Positions 37,310 to 46,179 of a DNA stretch of 64,000 nucleotides are shown here, piece by piece; position 1 is the first letter of the stretch; the number at the start of each line of letters is the position of its first letter. Location of the stretch: positions 186,001-250,000 of the forward strand of contig NZ_CAKJTI010000003.1 in the NCBI RefSeq assembly GCF_917563915.1. Reading direction: 5' to 3'. The DNA comes from Bacillus rhizoplanae (GTDB lineage Bacteria > Bacillota > Bacilli > Bacillales > Bacillaceae_G). Position numbers and translations under genes: made by a program. The notes below the pieces were generated by a model. The model was not told the origin of the DNA and did not search any database. It saw only the letters and a program-made list of their open reading frames with translations.

Positions 37310-39205
37310 ATGTCAAGGATTAAATTCTATTCTGAGTCTGATATGGCTTGTGGTTGGGAACTAGAAAAAATAGTAAAAAAAGTTAATAATGAGGTTATTG
37401 ACTCTGAATGGGGTATCACTGATTTATTAGACTTTCATAATATTTTAAAATATATAAACATTGAAGGCTTTAGTGACCATATCGTTAAAGAGACAAGTGT
37501 TGATATAAAAGCTTATGAGAAAAAAATAAAACAAAAAATCGGTATCTTCATGGGCTGTTACAAGGATGTCTTCCTCAACCTATATGATGAAGTTGACTTG
37601 GATACCAAAGATGATTTCTTTGAAGTTCTTGAAGTTTACAATTTATATCAAAAAATTGAAATTAATGATTTTAGACGATTTCTTGAAAAGGGAAATATAC
37701 ATATTTATATAGTACTCAAGTTTAAGAGATTGACTGAGTATTTTAATGAAGCAGTTAAAGATGTGTTATTATCTGACTCTAAGAATGCAGAGACAATTCT
37801 ATCAAAGTATCTAAAAGAAAATGATTTATATTTGCCACCATCTTTGAATGAAACAGATATATTAAATTTAATTGATGAATATATTGATTCACCACTAGTT
37901 AATATAAATGTATTGAGAAAAATCATTAACTTCCCAACAAATAAGGGGTTAAGTATATCTGATAAAATCAAATTGCATGCCAAGAGGAAAGCTAAAGAAG
38001 AGGAAGAAAAAATTTTTAATAACGGAATAGGTATTGAATCGGGAGTAATGATTTCTTATCCGCAGGAACAAGATGAAGCTATATTAATTACTATGGATGG
38101 TAGAACGGCAGACATCAAGGTAAGTCGAAAGTGGATTGAAGAAAATATTGATTATCCTACACTTTGGAATAATTTTATTTATCTATTCGGATTTACGGAT
38201 TTGAAGATGAGATTAGCAATCGACTCTAAAAAAAGTGAAAGCAGTACTCTAGAGTCAGTACTTAGACCACAAGCAGAACATTTGTATTACCAATCATCCT
38301 TTTTTGATTTCAAAGAAATGTTGTCTAATGCAGAGATATATAGTTATGTTAATGTATTAAATGTTCTTGGTGTAAGATTGGAAGAAATGATTGAATGGTT
38401 TTTTGATGCATATATGAAAGAAGAATTTCAGATTAATGATTTCATCGTTAAAATGCCTTCGAGTGAAGCATCATATTTCGAAAAGTGCAGAACTATTCTT
38501 CCTGAGATAGATAGAATTTTTAAACAGTATAATACTCTGATTGAAGATGGGGTGATAGACCAGGAATTAATTCAAATGTCATCTTCAAGTTTTAAAAATA
38601 AAGATATTAAGTCATTTAATAAAAAGAAGTATGTTTACTCTTCGAGTGACTGGTATAAAACAGCTTCATATTTATTATTTTCTGACCAGAGTGGCATATT
38701 TTATTTACCAAATAAAGAAGATAAATATAAGAATTTTTTTAACTTGATGATTGCTGAAAAATTAAATAGAAGTGATTTTGAAGAGTATCAACTGAAAGGA
38801 ATGCAATGGTTATTCGATAATAACTTGATTTGTGAAAATAACATGGGCTACTTAGAGTTTGTTGACCAAAGAGTCATATATATTCTTAAGGAGCTGTATT
38901 ATAAAGATGTAATGAGCTATTGGCATTATTCTAAGGATACACAAGTATTGTTAGAGGAGTTAAGTACTCGTAATCTTGTTGATTTTGAAAATAGCCTGTT
39001 TTCAAGAAATGAACAAGATTATCTTGACTATTATCTCAATAAATCAAAATTTACCAATGGTTATGATATTCGAAATAAATACTTACATGGAACAAATACT
39101 AATGACGAGAAACAATACGAGTCAGATTACTACTTGATTCTTAAACTGTTTGTCATAATAGTCATTAAAATAAATGATGACTTATGTATTAAAGAGGATA
39201 GATGA
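37310..39205 (+). CDS. 631-aa protein with C-terminal HEPN-like motif
   Basis: A large, cytosolic, very AT-rich gene standing alone with its own terminator. Near the C-terminus is RNKYLH (residues 588-593), the R-x4-H arrangement of HEPN ribonucleases, followed by a long hydrophobic helix (YYLILKLFVIIVIKIND), as in DUF4209-type and abortive-infection proteins. No nucleotide-binding motif is seen in the first 500 residues. AAAGGAGAACAT precedes ATG. Defence against phage is an inference from the motif and from its place in a mobile element. Confidence 0.65.
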   Translation: MSRIKFYSESDMACGWELEKIVKKVNNEVIDSEWGITDLLDFHNILKYINIEGFSDHIVKETSVDIKAYEKKIKQKIGIFMGCYKDVFLNLYDEVDLDTKDDFFEVLEVYNLYQKIEINDFRRFLEKGNIHIYIVLKFKRLTEYFNEAVKDVLLSDSKNAETILSKYLKENDLYLPPSLNETDILNLIDEYIDSPLVNINVLRKIINFPTNKGLSISDKIKLHAKRKAKEEEEKIFNNGIGIESGVMISYPQEQDEAILITMDGRTADIKVSRKWIEENIDYPTLWNNFIYLFGFTDLKMRLAIDSKKSESSTLESVLRPQAEHLYYQSSFFDFKEMLSNAEIYSYVNVLNVLGVRLEEMIEWFFDAYMKEEFQINDFIVKMPSSEASYFEKCRTILPEIDRIFKQYNTLIEDGVIDQELIQMSSSSFKNKDIKSFNKKKYVYSSSDWYKTASYLLFSDQSGIFYLPNKEDKYKNFFNLMIAEKLNRSDFEEYQLKGMQWLFDNNLICENNMGYLEFVDQRVIYILKELYYKDVMSYWHYSKDTQVLLEELSTRNLVDFENSLFSRNEQDYLDYYLNKSKFTNGYDIRNKYLHGTNTNDEKQYESDYYLILKLFVIIVIKINDDLCIKEDR

Positions 39206-39224
39206 CAATAAGTGAAATGGCGAA

Positions 39225-39262
39225 GACCTAACTCATGATAAGATAGGTCGTATTTTATTATT
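39225..39262 (+). terminator. Terminator of the HEPN-like gene
   Basis: GACCTA and TAGGTC arms (extended by G-T pairs) followed by TATTTTATTATTTTT. The sequence from here to 39595 shows no gene. Confidence 0.6.
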
Positions 39263-39595
39263 TTTAATTATGAACATGCTTCAGTATCATTGTTTTTGGG
39301 TATAACAAGCAATGAAAAATACTTAAACATGGCATAACCATTGATATAATAACGCCTAATGACTTTACGAACCGAATGTGGTGCAGTGGATAGCAGGTGA
39401 TTTTCGTTTCTTTCGTTGAATTGTGCCGAGTGCATGATTATATCAATGTTTTCTGCTTCTGTAGCGGCTATGTTCTTAACAACTGAAGTACTTTAGTTGG
39501 ATTAGTAACAAATAAACCAGAAGGTTATCTTACAATGCGAAGGTAGCCTTTTCATATAGGAAAGGTATTATGAAGCAAAATTATAGTCTATAAAA

Positions 39596-39667
39596 CCAAG
39601 ATATCCGCTATAATTTAATTTCCATATACAACACAGTTAAGGAATCCAAAGAGGCTCTTAACGATGA
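39596..39667 (+). repeat. Promoter-leader repeat, copy 1
   Basis: About 70 bases matching 40167-40236 with roughly nine differences: ATCCGCTATAAT (a -10 box), CATATACA, CACAGTTAAGGA, TCCAA(A/G)GAGG and CTTAAC just before ATG. In this copy the ATG opens a 12-codon frame that doubles as a hairpin followed by seven T. Confidence 0.7.
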
Positions 39668-39799
39668 AAAGGGTAGCTACTACAATGCTATCCTTTTTTT
39701 GATACAATCGTAATAAAATGTTGATTTTATTAGGTATTTGTTCTATTAAAAACATATCTCTAAACAAGTGACACATAATGTAATCACTTGTTCAGCAAA

Positions 39800-40168
39800 T
39801 TAATAGACTTTAAGAGCATTAGAACGTTTAACTTCCTTTTTAAATTCCTTAGCAATTGGCTTTCGTGACTGCATGAGAATCTCGTATAGACCATCTTCTG
39901 TTAAGAACCACTGTTCTGTATTCTCTCGAAGTCCACCGTGACCTTGCTTATAACCATTAGTTATAGTCAAGGTAGATTTGATTTTCTCTTCTTCATCTAT
40001 GGAGTTTAGCATTTTTGATGTATTCGAATGCTCAATCCAATTAGCCACATCTTTTGCTAAAAAGAGGGGATTGTCAGCATCCCCATATATTCTAAATTGC
40101 TTTCCAAGCACTTCTCTATAAATAATCCTTCTTTTTGAACTGCAAAATCTGAAACATAGAAATACCAA
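39800..40168 (-). pseudogene. Remnant of a Bro-N domain antirepressor
   Basis: Residues ~18-115 match the Bro-N fold of phage antirepressors: REVLGKQFRIYG, NPLFLAKDVANWIEHSN, WFLTEDGLYEILMQSRKPIAKEFKKEV. The protein ends at once after this domain (RSNALKVY), without the usual C-terminal half. The first 17 residues look out of frame: the +1 frame gives an ATG and FQILQF before a stop. I read it as a truncated, probably inactive copy. Confidence 0.65.
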
Positions 40169-40236
40169 GATTATCCGCTATAATGAAATTACCATATACA
40201 GCACAGTTAAGGACTCCAAGGAGGTTCTTAACAATG
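40167..40236 (+). repeat. Promoter-leader repeat, copy 2, with integrase-like stub
   Basis: Second copy of the 39596 repeat. Its ATG at 40234 opens a 13-codon frame (MEGSVKKDKKTGK, then TGA). That is how the arm-binding domain of many phage integrases begins, so this may be the torn 5' end of another integrase gene. The Bro-N remnant lies between the two copies. Confidence 0.55.
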
Positions 40237-40492
40237 GAAGGAAGCGTCAAAAAAGATAAGAAAACAGGAAAATGAATAATTGAAAATTACGTATGCAATC
40301 ACTATCTTCTAACGTGGTGTATTTTTTAATTGATAATATGTAAAAAGGAAAGAATCCGATAATTAGGGACTTTTTGTGAAACTTTCATTTTTAAAGATAT
40401 GGTATAATTTTCATAGTTTATAAAGTTATGGAGAAGTTGAAAAATTATAAAATCTGAAAGACTAGATAGAAAATATAGAGAGGATTCAAGTA

Positions 40493-40768
40493 ATGGGGCA
40501 ATTTCAAAGTAATTTTCAAATGGCAGGACAAATTGCTACTCAAATGGGAACGGCTGCTAACACAATTCAAAGTGCGACAAATAGCCATATAACTAAGGCG
40601 GAACGTACAACGTTATCTGTTAACTACAAAGCGCAAGAAGCAAATCAACAAGCTTTAGGGTTAACGAAACAATTTTATGATGCCTTTCAACAAGGAATTA
40701 ACAACATTCATTCTGTAGCAAAGGATTTTGAGCTTATGGATAACGAACTTCAACAAACTTTTCGCTGA
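40493..40768 (+). CDS. Small helical partner of an LXG effector (TIGR04197/DUF3130-like)
   Basis: A 91-aa WXG100-like helical-hairpin protein (MGQFQSNFQMAGQIATQMG ... NYKAQEANQQAL). Such proteins precede LXG effectors and help target them to the type VII secretion apparatus. AGAGAGGATTCAAGTA precedes ATG. It is the first gene of a five- or six-gene operon that ends with a DUF4176-like gene. Confidence 0.8.
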   Translation: MGQFQSNFQMAGQIATQMGTAANTIQSATNSHITKAERTTLSVNYKAQEANQQALGLTKQFYDAFQQGINNIHSVAKDFELMDNELQQTFR

Positions 40769-40812
40769 AATGACAACCTACGCAAATATAAAATAATAGT
40801 AGGAGGAAAAAG

Positions 40813-41175
40813 ATGAGCCAAGATATTCAAAAATAAATTAATCAGTTAAACGAAAAATTAAGAAGTCTATCAGAAGAACAATATCAAAATCAATACGCTA
40901 TGCAAAAACAAGGACAAACGGAAACAGATTTTTATGAATGGAAAAGTCAAAGTTATTGTCTATTTGAACGAATATTAGAAACTTGGCATAACGATAGAGA
41001 ACTAGGAAAATTCTTTCATAATTTGCGTCAAGATGTATGTCAACTCGAGCGAAAACTTACTCACGAATTAGAAGAGCAAAAAGAAACGTTGCTAAAAGAA
41101 AAACAAAACCTTAGTAATCTCGAAAATGACTTTATTTATCAACGACAAAGTTTAGCACGGGAGGTGAATTTATGA
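40813..41175 (+). pseudogene. DUF5082/YwqH-like LXG partner with a premature stop
   Basis: A 120-codon frame opens at ATG 40813, with a strong AGGAGGAAAAAG, but has TAA at codon 8 (40834-40836). A single C-to-T change from CAA would create it. Downstream the frame stays open (ISxLNEKLRSLSEEQYQNQY-like helix, FYEWKSQSYCLFERILE, LERKLTHELEEQKETLLKE). Restart at ATG 40900 is possible but lacks a ribosome site. The second chaperone is therefore probably lost or reduced. Confidence 0.75.
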
Positions 41176-42395
41176 GTTTAAATATGTATCTAGGAGAAGT
41201 ACAAGCTCAATCACAAAGTATGAATGCTTTTTGCGCTGCAACTATTCAAGGAATGGAACAAGCCATCAGTTCGATTGATGCTTTTGTTGGTGATGCTGTT
41301 CTGCAAGGACAAACTTACAATAGCGCAAAAACATTCTTTGCACAAACCTTTCGTCCTTTAGCTCAAGGAATTATTTATTTGTGTGAAGAATTAATTCGTC
41401 AAAATAATGCTTTTCCAAATAACTTTCAATCACAAGTCGCTTCAACAGATGTTATCGAACAAGAAATACTAGCACAAATTCGAGAGATTGAGAGAATGAT
41501 AGCAACGATGGAAGCAATGAGTGAAAACATGCCAGGCACGCAGACGATGATACAGATTTACTATACTATGAAACGGAAGCTTCAAGAAAAGTTAGAACAT
41601 CTGTATAAATTCAATTATACTTCTAGTAGTAATTATGATACAGCATTTCAATTAGCTGCCAGCATCGCTCAAGGTCTTGCGGAAGTTCAAAGTGGGAAAG
41701 GTTTTAATGCCGCCAGCGGTACATTTAGTAATCAAGGGTTGAACATGGAGTGGACGGCATCTATTCAAAAAATTACAGAAGATAAAGCTCGTGAAGCCGA
41801 GAAACTTGCTAATTTAAAAAAGGAACCTAATGATAAAACTAAAATTCTCAAAGGTTCAGCAGAAGGTGCTAAAGAGAATCGTCTTGGTGGAAAGTTGGAA
41901 GGTACAGTAGTAGATGCAACTACTGACATTGGAAGAGGAACAGCAGTCAACAATAAACTGTTGACTGGAAATTTAGAAGCTAACTTCGGCAAAAATAAAG
42001 AGGCTATAATAGAAGATATCTATACAGGTGGTTTGTTTGGCTTTAAAGCGGAAGCTTCATTTTTAGAAAGTAATATTGAAAAAGAAGAGTTTATTGGAGA
42101 GAAAACTACAGTAACGCAAAAATTTCAAAATGTTAGTAGTGCATTTGGGATTGATGAATATAGTTTTAAAGCAGACGCTTCATATACAGCACACAAGTAT
42201 GAAGTGTTACTTGAAAAAATTGATATACCTGACATTATTCCTTATTTTAGTGACAATGACTTTACTGTACGCTTTGAATTTGGAATTGGTAATGTTGGTT
42301 TCAAGCTTCATGCGGGGGCTGAAAATGGATTTTATACGCCTCTGTATAAAGACTTTGCTGTTGGATTTTTTGTAAAACCAGAGAAAAAGGAGTAA
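41172..42395 (+). CDS. LXG-domain type VII secretion effector
   Basis: A 407-aa protein whose N-terminal ~200 residues form the helical LXG secretion domain (MSLNMYLGEVQAQSQSMN, then FAQTFRPLAQGIIYLCEELI and SSSNYDTAFQLAASIAQGLAEVQSGKGF). Residues ~240-407 form a separate beta-rich region with repeated (G/S)FKA(E/D)AS-type motifs (GFKAEASF, SFKADASY, GFKLHAGA). It ends GFFVKPEKKE. I do not recognise a toxin family there. ATG overlaps the preceding stop (ATGA). Target unknown; antibacterial activity is inferred from the LXG class. Confidence 0.82.
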   Translation: MSLNMYLGEVQAQSQSMNAFCAATIQGMEQAISSIDAFVGDAVLQGQTYNSAKTFFAQTFRPLAQGIIYLCEELIRQNNAFPNNFQSQVASTDVIEQEILAQIREIERMIATMEAMSENMPGTQTMIQIYYTMKRKLQEKLEHLYKFNYTSSSNYDTAFQLAASIAQGLAEVQSGKGFNAASGTFSNQGLNMEWTASIQKITEDKAREAEKLANLKKEPNDKTKILKGSAEGAKENRLGGKLEGTVVDATTDIGRGTAVNNKLLTGNLEANFGKNKEAIIEDIYTGGLFGFKAEASFLESNIEKEEFIGEKTTVTQKFQNVSSAFGIDEYSFKADASYTAHKYEVLLEKIDIPDIIPYFSDNDFTVRFEFGIGNVGFKLHAGAENGFYTPLYKDFAVGFFVKPEKKE

Positions 42396-42399
42396 ATAT

Positions 42400-42591
42400 A
42401 TGCGTCCGTTCAAACAAATGAGAACTATATATTTAATAACAGTACCTATTATTGCTATTCTTTCGTTGCTTTTTCCACAATCATTAGGAGACCGTATTCT
42501 TACGTTTTTCTGCATACTTATTTTTGGCGGATTAGCAGTAGGCTTTACTTATTTACTAGACTTTATTGGGAGAAAATTAAAAAATAAATGA
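42400..42591 (+). CDS. Two-helix membrane protein, candidate immunity protein
   Basis: A 63-aa protein with two membrane segments (IYLITVPIIAILSLLF and ILTFFCILIFGGLAVGFTYLLDFI) and a basic end. It starts four bases after the LXG gene, the usual position of the cognate immunity gene. A membrane location suggests that the effector may attack membranes or cell-envelope targets; this is inference. Confidence 0.65.
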   Translation: MRPFKQMRTIYLITVPIIAILSLLFPQSLGDRILTFFCILIFGGLAVGFTYLLDFIGRKLKNK

Positions 42592-42607
42592 GAAGAACGA
42601 AGTTAAT

Positions 42608-42794
42608 ATGTTCAAATCAGCAAAAATTATAATAATCATAGCAATTGTGATTACGATTTTGCTAGACTAATAGCCCATTTTCAGCAAAAGAAAAAATAAT
42701 ATATACATTGGGCGTGGCTATTTATGGTGTAATTGTTCTAGGTGGAATTACTCTAATAGATTATATTATCAAGAAGAAAAAGGAGAATAAATAA
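42608..42794 (+). pseudogene. Frameshifted second copy of the immunity-like gene
   Basis: ATG 42608 gives MFKSAKIIIIIAIVITILLD and a stop at 42668; another frame then continues FSAKEKIIYTLGVAIYG ... LIDYIIKKKKENK to 42794. The second half aligns in layout with the preceding gene (SLGDRILTFFCILIFGG ... LLDFIGRKLKNK). One lost or gained base near 42665-42680 would restore it. Confidence 0.65.
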
Positions 42795-43043
42795 ATGAAA
42801 CTACTACCTATTGGTTCAGTTGTTAAATTAGAAGATATAGAACCAATCGTTATGATTATCGGAAGAATGGTTGTTTCAGCAGATAAGCGTGATTTTGACT
42901 ATGTAGGTGTTCCTTACCCTGTTGGTTATTTAGGTGATGAAAGAGTATTATGCTTTAATCATGATAAGATTGTAGAAGAGTTACATAGAGGCTATATGAC
43001 TGAAAGTGAATTGGTGCTACGTGAGAAATTAGTAGAGCTGTAA
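42795..43043 (+). CDS. DUF4176-like protein of the LXG operon
   Basis: An 82-aa protein (MKLLPIGSVVKLEDIEPIVMIIGRM ... DYVGVPYPVGYL, in parts). This is the DUF4176 pattern repeatedly found beside LXG effectors. Its ATG abuts the stop of the frameshifted gene, with AAAAAGGAG upstream. The role is unknown. A terminator (43206) follows after 160 bases. Confidence 0.75.
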   Translation: MKLLPIGSVVKLEDIEPIVMIIGRMVVSADKRDFDYVGVPYPVGYLGDERVLCFNHDKIVEELHRGYMTESELVLREKLVEL

Positions 43044-43205
43044 ATAAAGTTTTTTGTTTACAATATATTCTTTTAGTAAAAAATGCATTGAACACCTTGG
43101 ATGAATTCTGAGGTGTTTGTATCTATGATGAAAGTAAAAAAATCATGTTTTTGGTTATATGACTCAGTGCTTAGTGAATAATTAAATTATTCCTAACTAG
43201 CAAGC

Positions 43206-43236
43206 AGACAGGTGGATTTAGCTACCTGTCTTTTTG
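43206..43236 (+). terminator. Terminator after the LXG operon
   Basis: AGACAGGT and ACCTGTCT pair over GGATTTAGCT and run into TTTTT. Between 43240 and 43510 I see no gene. Confidence 0.75.
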
Positions 43237-43510
43237 GTTATAAGAAGTTGCGAACAGAGATTTGCAAAAGTACTAATTGTTATTGTTAGAGTGTACTTAT
43301 ACAGAAACAATAGGTGGAAATTTATAAATGCAGTTGTGATAAGGTTTCAGTATGTATTCTTTGTTTATGTTTGTTCGTTACTGAAAATAAAATATTGAAA
43401 TGTGCTGGTTTTATTGATACAAGAAGACATTTAGTTGAGGTCTTCCCTTATTGGGGAATGAATAAACGATTGTTTGGTTTTTAAGATATGGCTTAACAAT
43501 AACTTAATAA

Positions 43511-43960
43511 AACTGTGATTTCATTAAGAATAAACGCAACAACAATATCATTGCTCTAAAAGCTGGAACAGGTCGTGTAAAAACTGAAGAAATCGATGCT
43601 GTTATCGGGAAATATATTGACTCAAAATCTTTACTATGCACAGATACAGCTACTAACTATAGGGAATTTGCTAAATTAAAGGGTTTAAAGCACGAACCAA
43701 TCAATGACAGACAAAAACAACGAGTGAAGAAAGGAATTTTTCATATTCAAAACGTTAACAACTTTCATAGCCGTTTAAAGACTTGGATGAGAAGATTTCA
43801 AGGAGTTGCAACAAAGTACCTTGATAACTACCTTTATTGGTTCAGATGGCTCGAATTGGACAAGCATTTTTCCTTTGAAAAACAAGTGGAGCAAATGCTT
43901 ATTTCAGCGTGTCAAAAATCAAACAAAATCACTGTTAATAATCTTAGGAGCATAGCATAA
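43511..43960 (+). pseudogene. IS1595-type (ISXO2-like) transposase remnant
   Basis: An open frame without a proper start reads NNIIALKAGTGRVKTEEID, LLCTDTATNYREFAKLKGLKHEPIND and HIQNVNNFHSRLKTWMRRFQG, with LDNYLYWFRWLE near the end. This is the C-terminal half of the ISXO2 DDE-type domain: the second acidic residue and the last catalytic block remain. The N-terminal zinc ribbon and the first Asp are missing. No inverted repeats were found. Confidence 0.75.
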
Positions 43961-43982
43961 AGACAAAAGAGAGGTGAATTTA

Positions 43983-44294
43983 TTGGCAAGGAAAAATCTG
44001 AATATATTTACTAAAATCTCGTTTTTTACAGCACTGGCTACGATTATTGTCTTACCAATTTACACTTTATTAAGAAGTTTAGACGATAGCGTGAATTATA
44101 TTATAAGAGTGTTTGCATTGCTCACATTCCTCCTTTCTGTATTCGGTATACCTTTGAGCATCATTTCTATGTTCAGCAAAGAACATTTAGGTAAAAGAAT
44201 TTTCGCTTTAATTGTAAATTTATTGCCTATAAGTCTTATCGTTTATGCTTTAATTATGGAATTTATAGATGAATTTCTCAGAACAGCACCTTAG
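43983..44294 (+). CDS. Hypothetical three-helix membrane protein
   Basis: About 103 aa with three hydrophobic segments (ISFFTALATIIVLPIYTLL, VFALLTFLLSVFGIPLSII, IFALIVNLLPISLIVYALI). TTG at 43983 has GAGAGGTGAAT before it; a GTG at 43974 lies inside that site. No family recognised. The stretch to 44617 holds a further 75-codon frame at 44338 without a ribosome site that I do not support. Confidence 0.55.
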   Translation: MARKNLNIFTKISFFTALATIIVLPIYTLLRSLDDSVNYIIRVFALLTFLLSVFGIPLSIISMFSKEHLGKRIFALIVNLLPISLIVYALIMEFIDEFLRTAP

Positions 44295-44617
44295 TTAAAA
44301 GGGACTCTGCTACGAGTCAACATTTTATGAAATTCTAATGGAAAAAAACAAAGTTTACGAAAACAGCCAAATTTTAAAACAATCTAAGTCTACTCCATCT
44401 TTTAAATGGTTCTTAATACTAATAACCATAAACTTGTCGATGATTTCAAATCTAGGTTTCTGGGGAGAAATATTGTTAATTTTGCAAATCCTCTTTACCA
44501 CTTGTTTAAAAATATCTGAATCCCCACTATTTTTTGCCAAAAAATCATCCCTTTTTCCTTATTGATGGGTGCGTTAGGGTCTTAAGAATTCGTTGAATAT
44601 AAGCACCCATTTGTGAA

Positions 44618-45049
44618 CTAAATGGAAGTGTCTAAACGAATGGTCTCGTCTTTGAATCTAGTTCCATCCTCAGCTTTTCTGTACACATCAATTAATACTA
44701 CGTTGTTGTCTTGCCACTTAACCTCGAAGTTATCGACGGTCGTTAAATCAAACCCTTCAAAATCCTTATAATTCTCCAACTTATTTCCGTAATCCCCGTA
44801 ATAAATTCGGAAGGAAGTGTTTCCGTAGGTTATCTTCTTATCCTTTTCATCTATAACTCCGGTGCTAATTTCCTGAAGGTCGATGATATGCACTTGGTTT
44901 GGAGAAGGACTTGTTAAAAAGGAAGTTCCTGATATAAGAGAAGATTTAGAAACTTCTCCTTCCCATTCATCTGTTGTTGAACAGCCACAAAAGATGGCTA
45001 ATATTCCTATAGAAATCATCCAATATTTAAGCAGTAAGCTTACCTTCAT
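44618..45049 (-). CDS. Putative lipoprotein
   Basis: A 143-aa protein with a lipoprotein signal (KYWMISIGILAIFCGC, lipobox F-C-G-C with Cys22), so it should be anchored outside the membrane. The mature part is acidic and beta-rich (TSFRIYYGDYGNKLENY, VDNFEVKWQDNNVVLIDVY). GAGGAGTAGATAAGAA precedes ATG. Function unknown. Confidence 0.6.
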   Translation of the reverse strand: MKVSLLLKYWMISIGILAIFCGCSTTDEWEGEVSKSSLISGTSFLTSPSPNQVHIIDLQEISTGVIDEKDKKITYGNTSFRIYYGDYGNKLENYKDFEGFDLTTVDNFEVKWQDNNVVLIDVYRKAEDGTRFKDETIRLDTSI

Positions 45050-45407
45050 TTCTTATCTACTCCTCATTCTCGTCTCCTGTAATATGAGACTTATTCTCCA
45101 ACTAACTCTGCCCAGTTAGTGCAAAATGCCTCTTTACTAATTTTACCATACAATTACTCGTAAAAATGCTAAAAGAGTTCCTATCTAGTGCATATTCAGA
45201 AACCACACTCATCCACAAACTATCTTTCGGTAAATTTCCGACACGACTCAAATAATAGTTATGTTTTAGTGCAGTAAAGTGATAAAACAGATAGTAATAA
45301 GCTGATATAGTTCGAAAAGGATATCCGAAAACAACGTGCAATCTAAGTGTGTTATTTAAGGAATATATGTCTCTACTCCTATCATGTTGTTTTTCGATAA
45401 ACCATAC

Positions 45408-45530
45408 GTATCAAAAGGTATACTTTTTGAGACGTACTTTACGAAACGGTCGAATAAGGGTTCTCATAGTCTCGTATGGTGTCAAATCGAATTTTGAGAC
45501 GTATCATAATTTAGTTTTACCTTTTGATAC
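45408..45530. other. res-like recombination site with three sub-sites
   Basis: Three imperfect inverted repeats built from GT(A/G)TCA(A)AA and TTTTGA(G/T)AC half-sites: 45408-45433, 45479-45500 and 45501-45530. A further half-site GTATCAAA is at 45550. Three resolvase dimer sites before the recombinase gene is the layout of Tn3/Tn21-type res. Confidence 0.7.
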
Positions 45531-45575
45531 GCATTCGATAAAATAAGAGTATCAAATAACAAGGTGGAATAAATC

Positions 45576-46178
45576 ATGGATAACAAAGAGTTCGGATATG
45601 TACGAGTAAGTAGTAAAGACCAAAACGAAGCAAGACAATTGGAAAGCATGTATGCTCTTGGAATTGATGAACGTGATATACATATCGATAAGCAAAGCGG
45701 CAAAGACTTTAATAGACCTCAATACCAAGCTTTGAAAATGCGTTTGCGTAAAGGAGATACATTATACATTCATTCATTAGATAGACTAGGTCGTAACAAA
45801 GAGATGATTCTTAATGAGTGGAAGGATATCACACAGAACATCAAAGCACATATTGTCGTAATTGATATGCCATTATTGGATACACGCAAATACAATGATT
45901 CAATCGGCTCTTTTGTAGCTGACTTGGTATTACAAGTATTATCATGGGTTGCTGAAGAAGAGAGAGTAAAGATTAAGACTCGTCAAGCTGAAGGCATAGC
46001 TTTAGCAAAAGCACAGGGTAAACACCTAGGAAGACCTAAAACATCTATTACCTCTGAATTCGAACATGCTTATAAGCAATGGAAAGCAGGAGATATCACT
46101 GCAGTTGAAGCAATGAAGCAATCAAGTATGACTAAGGCTACATTCTATCGCAGGGTTAAGGAATATGAAACGAACTAA
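45576..46178 (+). CDS. Serine recombinase (resolvase/invertase family)
   Basis: A 200-aa protein. The catalytic N-terminus is FGYVRVSSKDQN (nucleophile Ser), with LYIHSLDRLGRN holding the conserved Arg residues, then the long E helix (EEERVKIKTRQAEGIALAKAQG). The C-terminal helix-turn-helix is VEAMKQSSMTKATFYRRVK. ACAAGGTGG precedes ATG. It probably resolves multimers of the element at the res site just upstream; plasmid or transposon ancestry is likely. Confidence 0.9.
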   Translation: MDNKEFGYVRVSSKDQNEARQLESMYALGIDERDIHIDKQSGKDFNRPQYQALKMRLRKGDTLYIHSLDRLGRNKEMILNEWKDITQNIKAHIVVIDMPLLDTRKYNDSIGSFVADLVLQVLSWVAEEERVKIKTRQAEGIALAKAQGKHLGRPKTSITSEFEHAYKQWKAGDITAVEAMKQSSMTKATFYRRVKEYETN

Positions 46179-46179
46179 A

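Noticed and set aside
40493-43043. A full type VII secretion system
   Set aside because: No EssC/YukB-type ATPase or membrane components are in the window; only an effector module is present.
44338-44565. 75-codon frame with one hydrophobic stretch
   Set aside because: No ribosome site and very low-complexity codon use; may be chance in AT-rich DNA.
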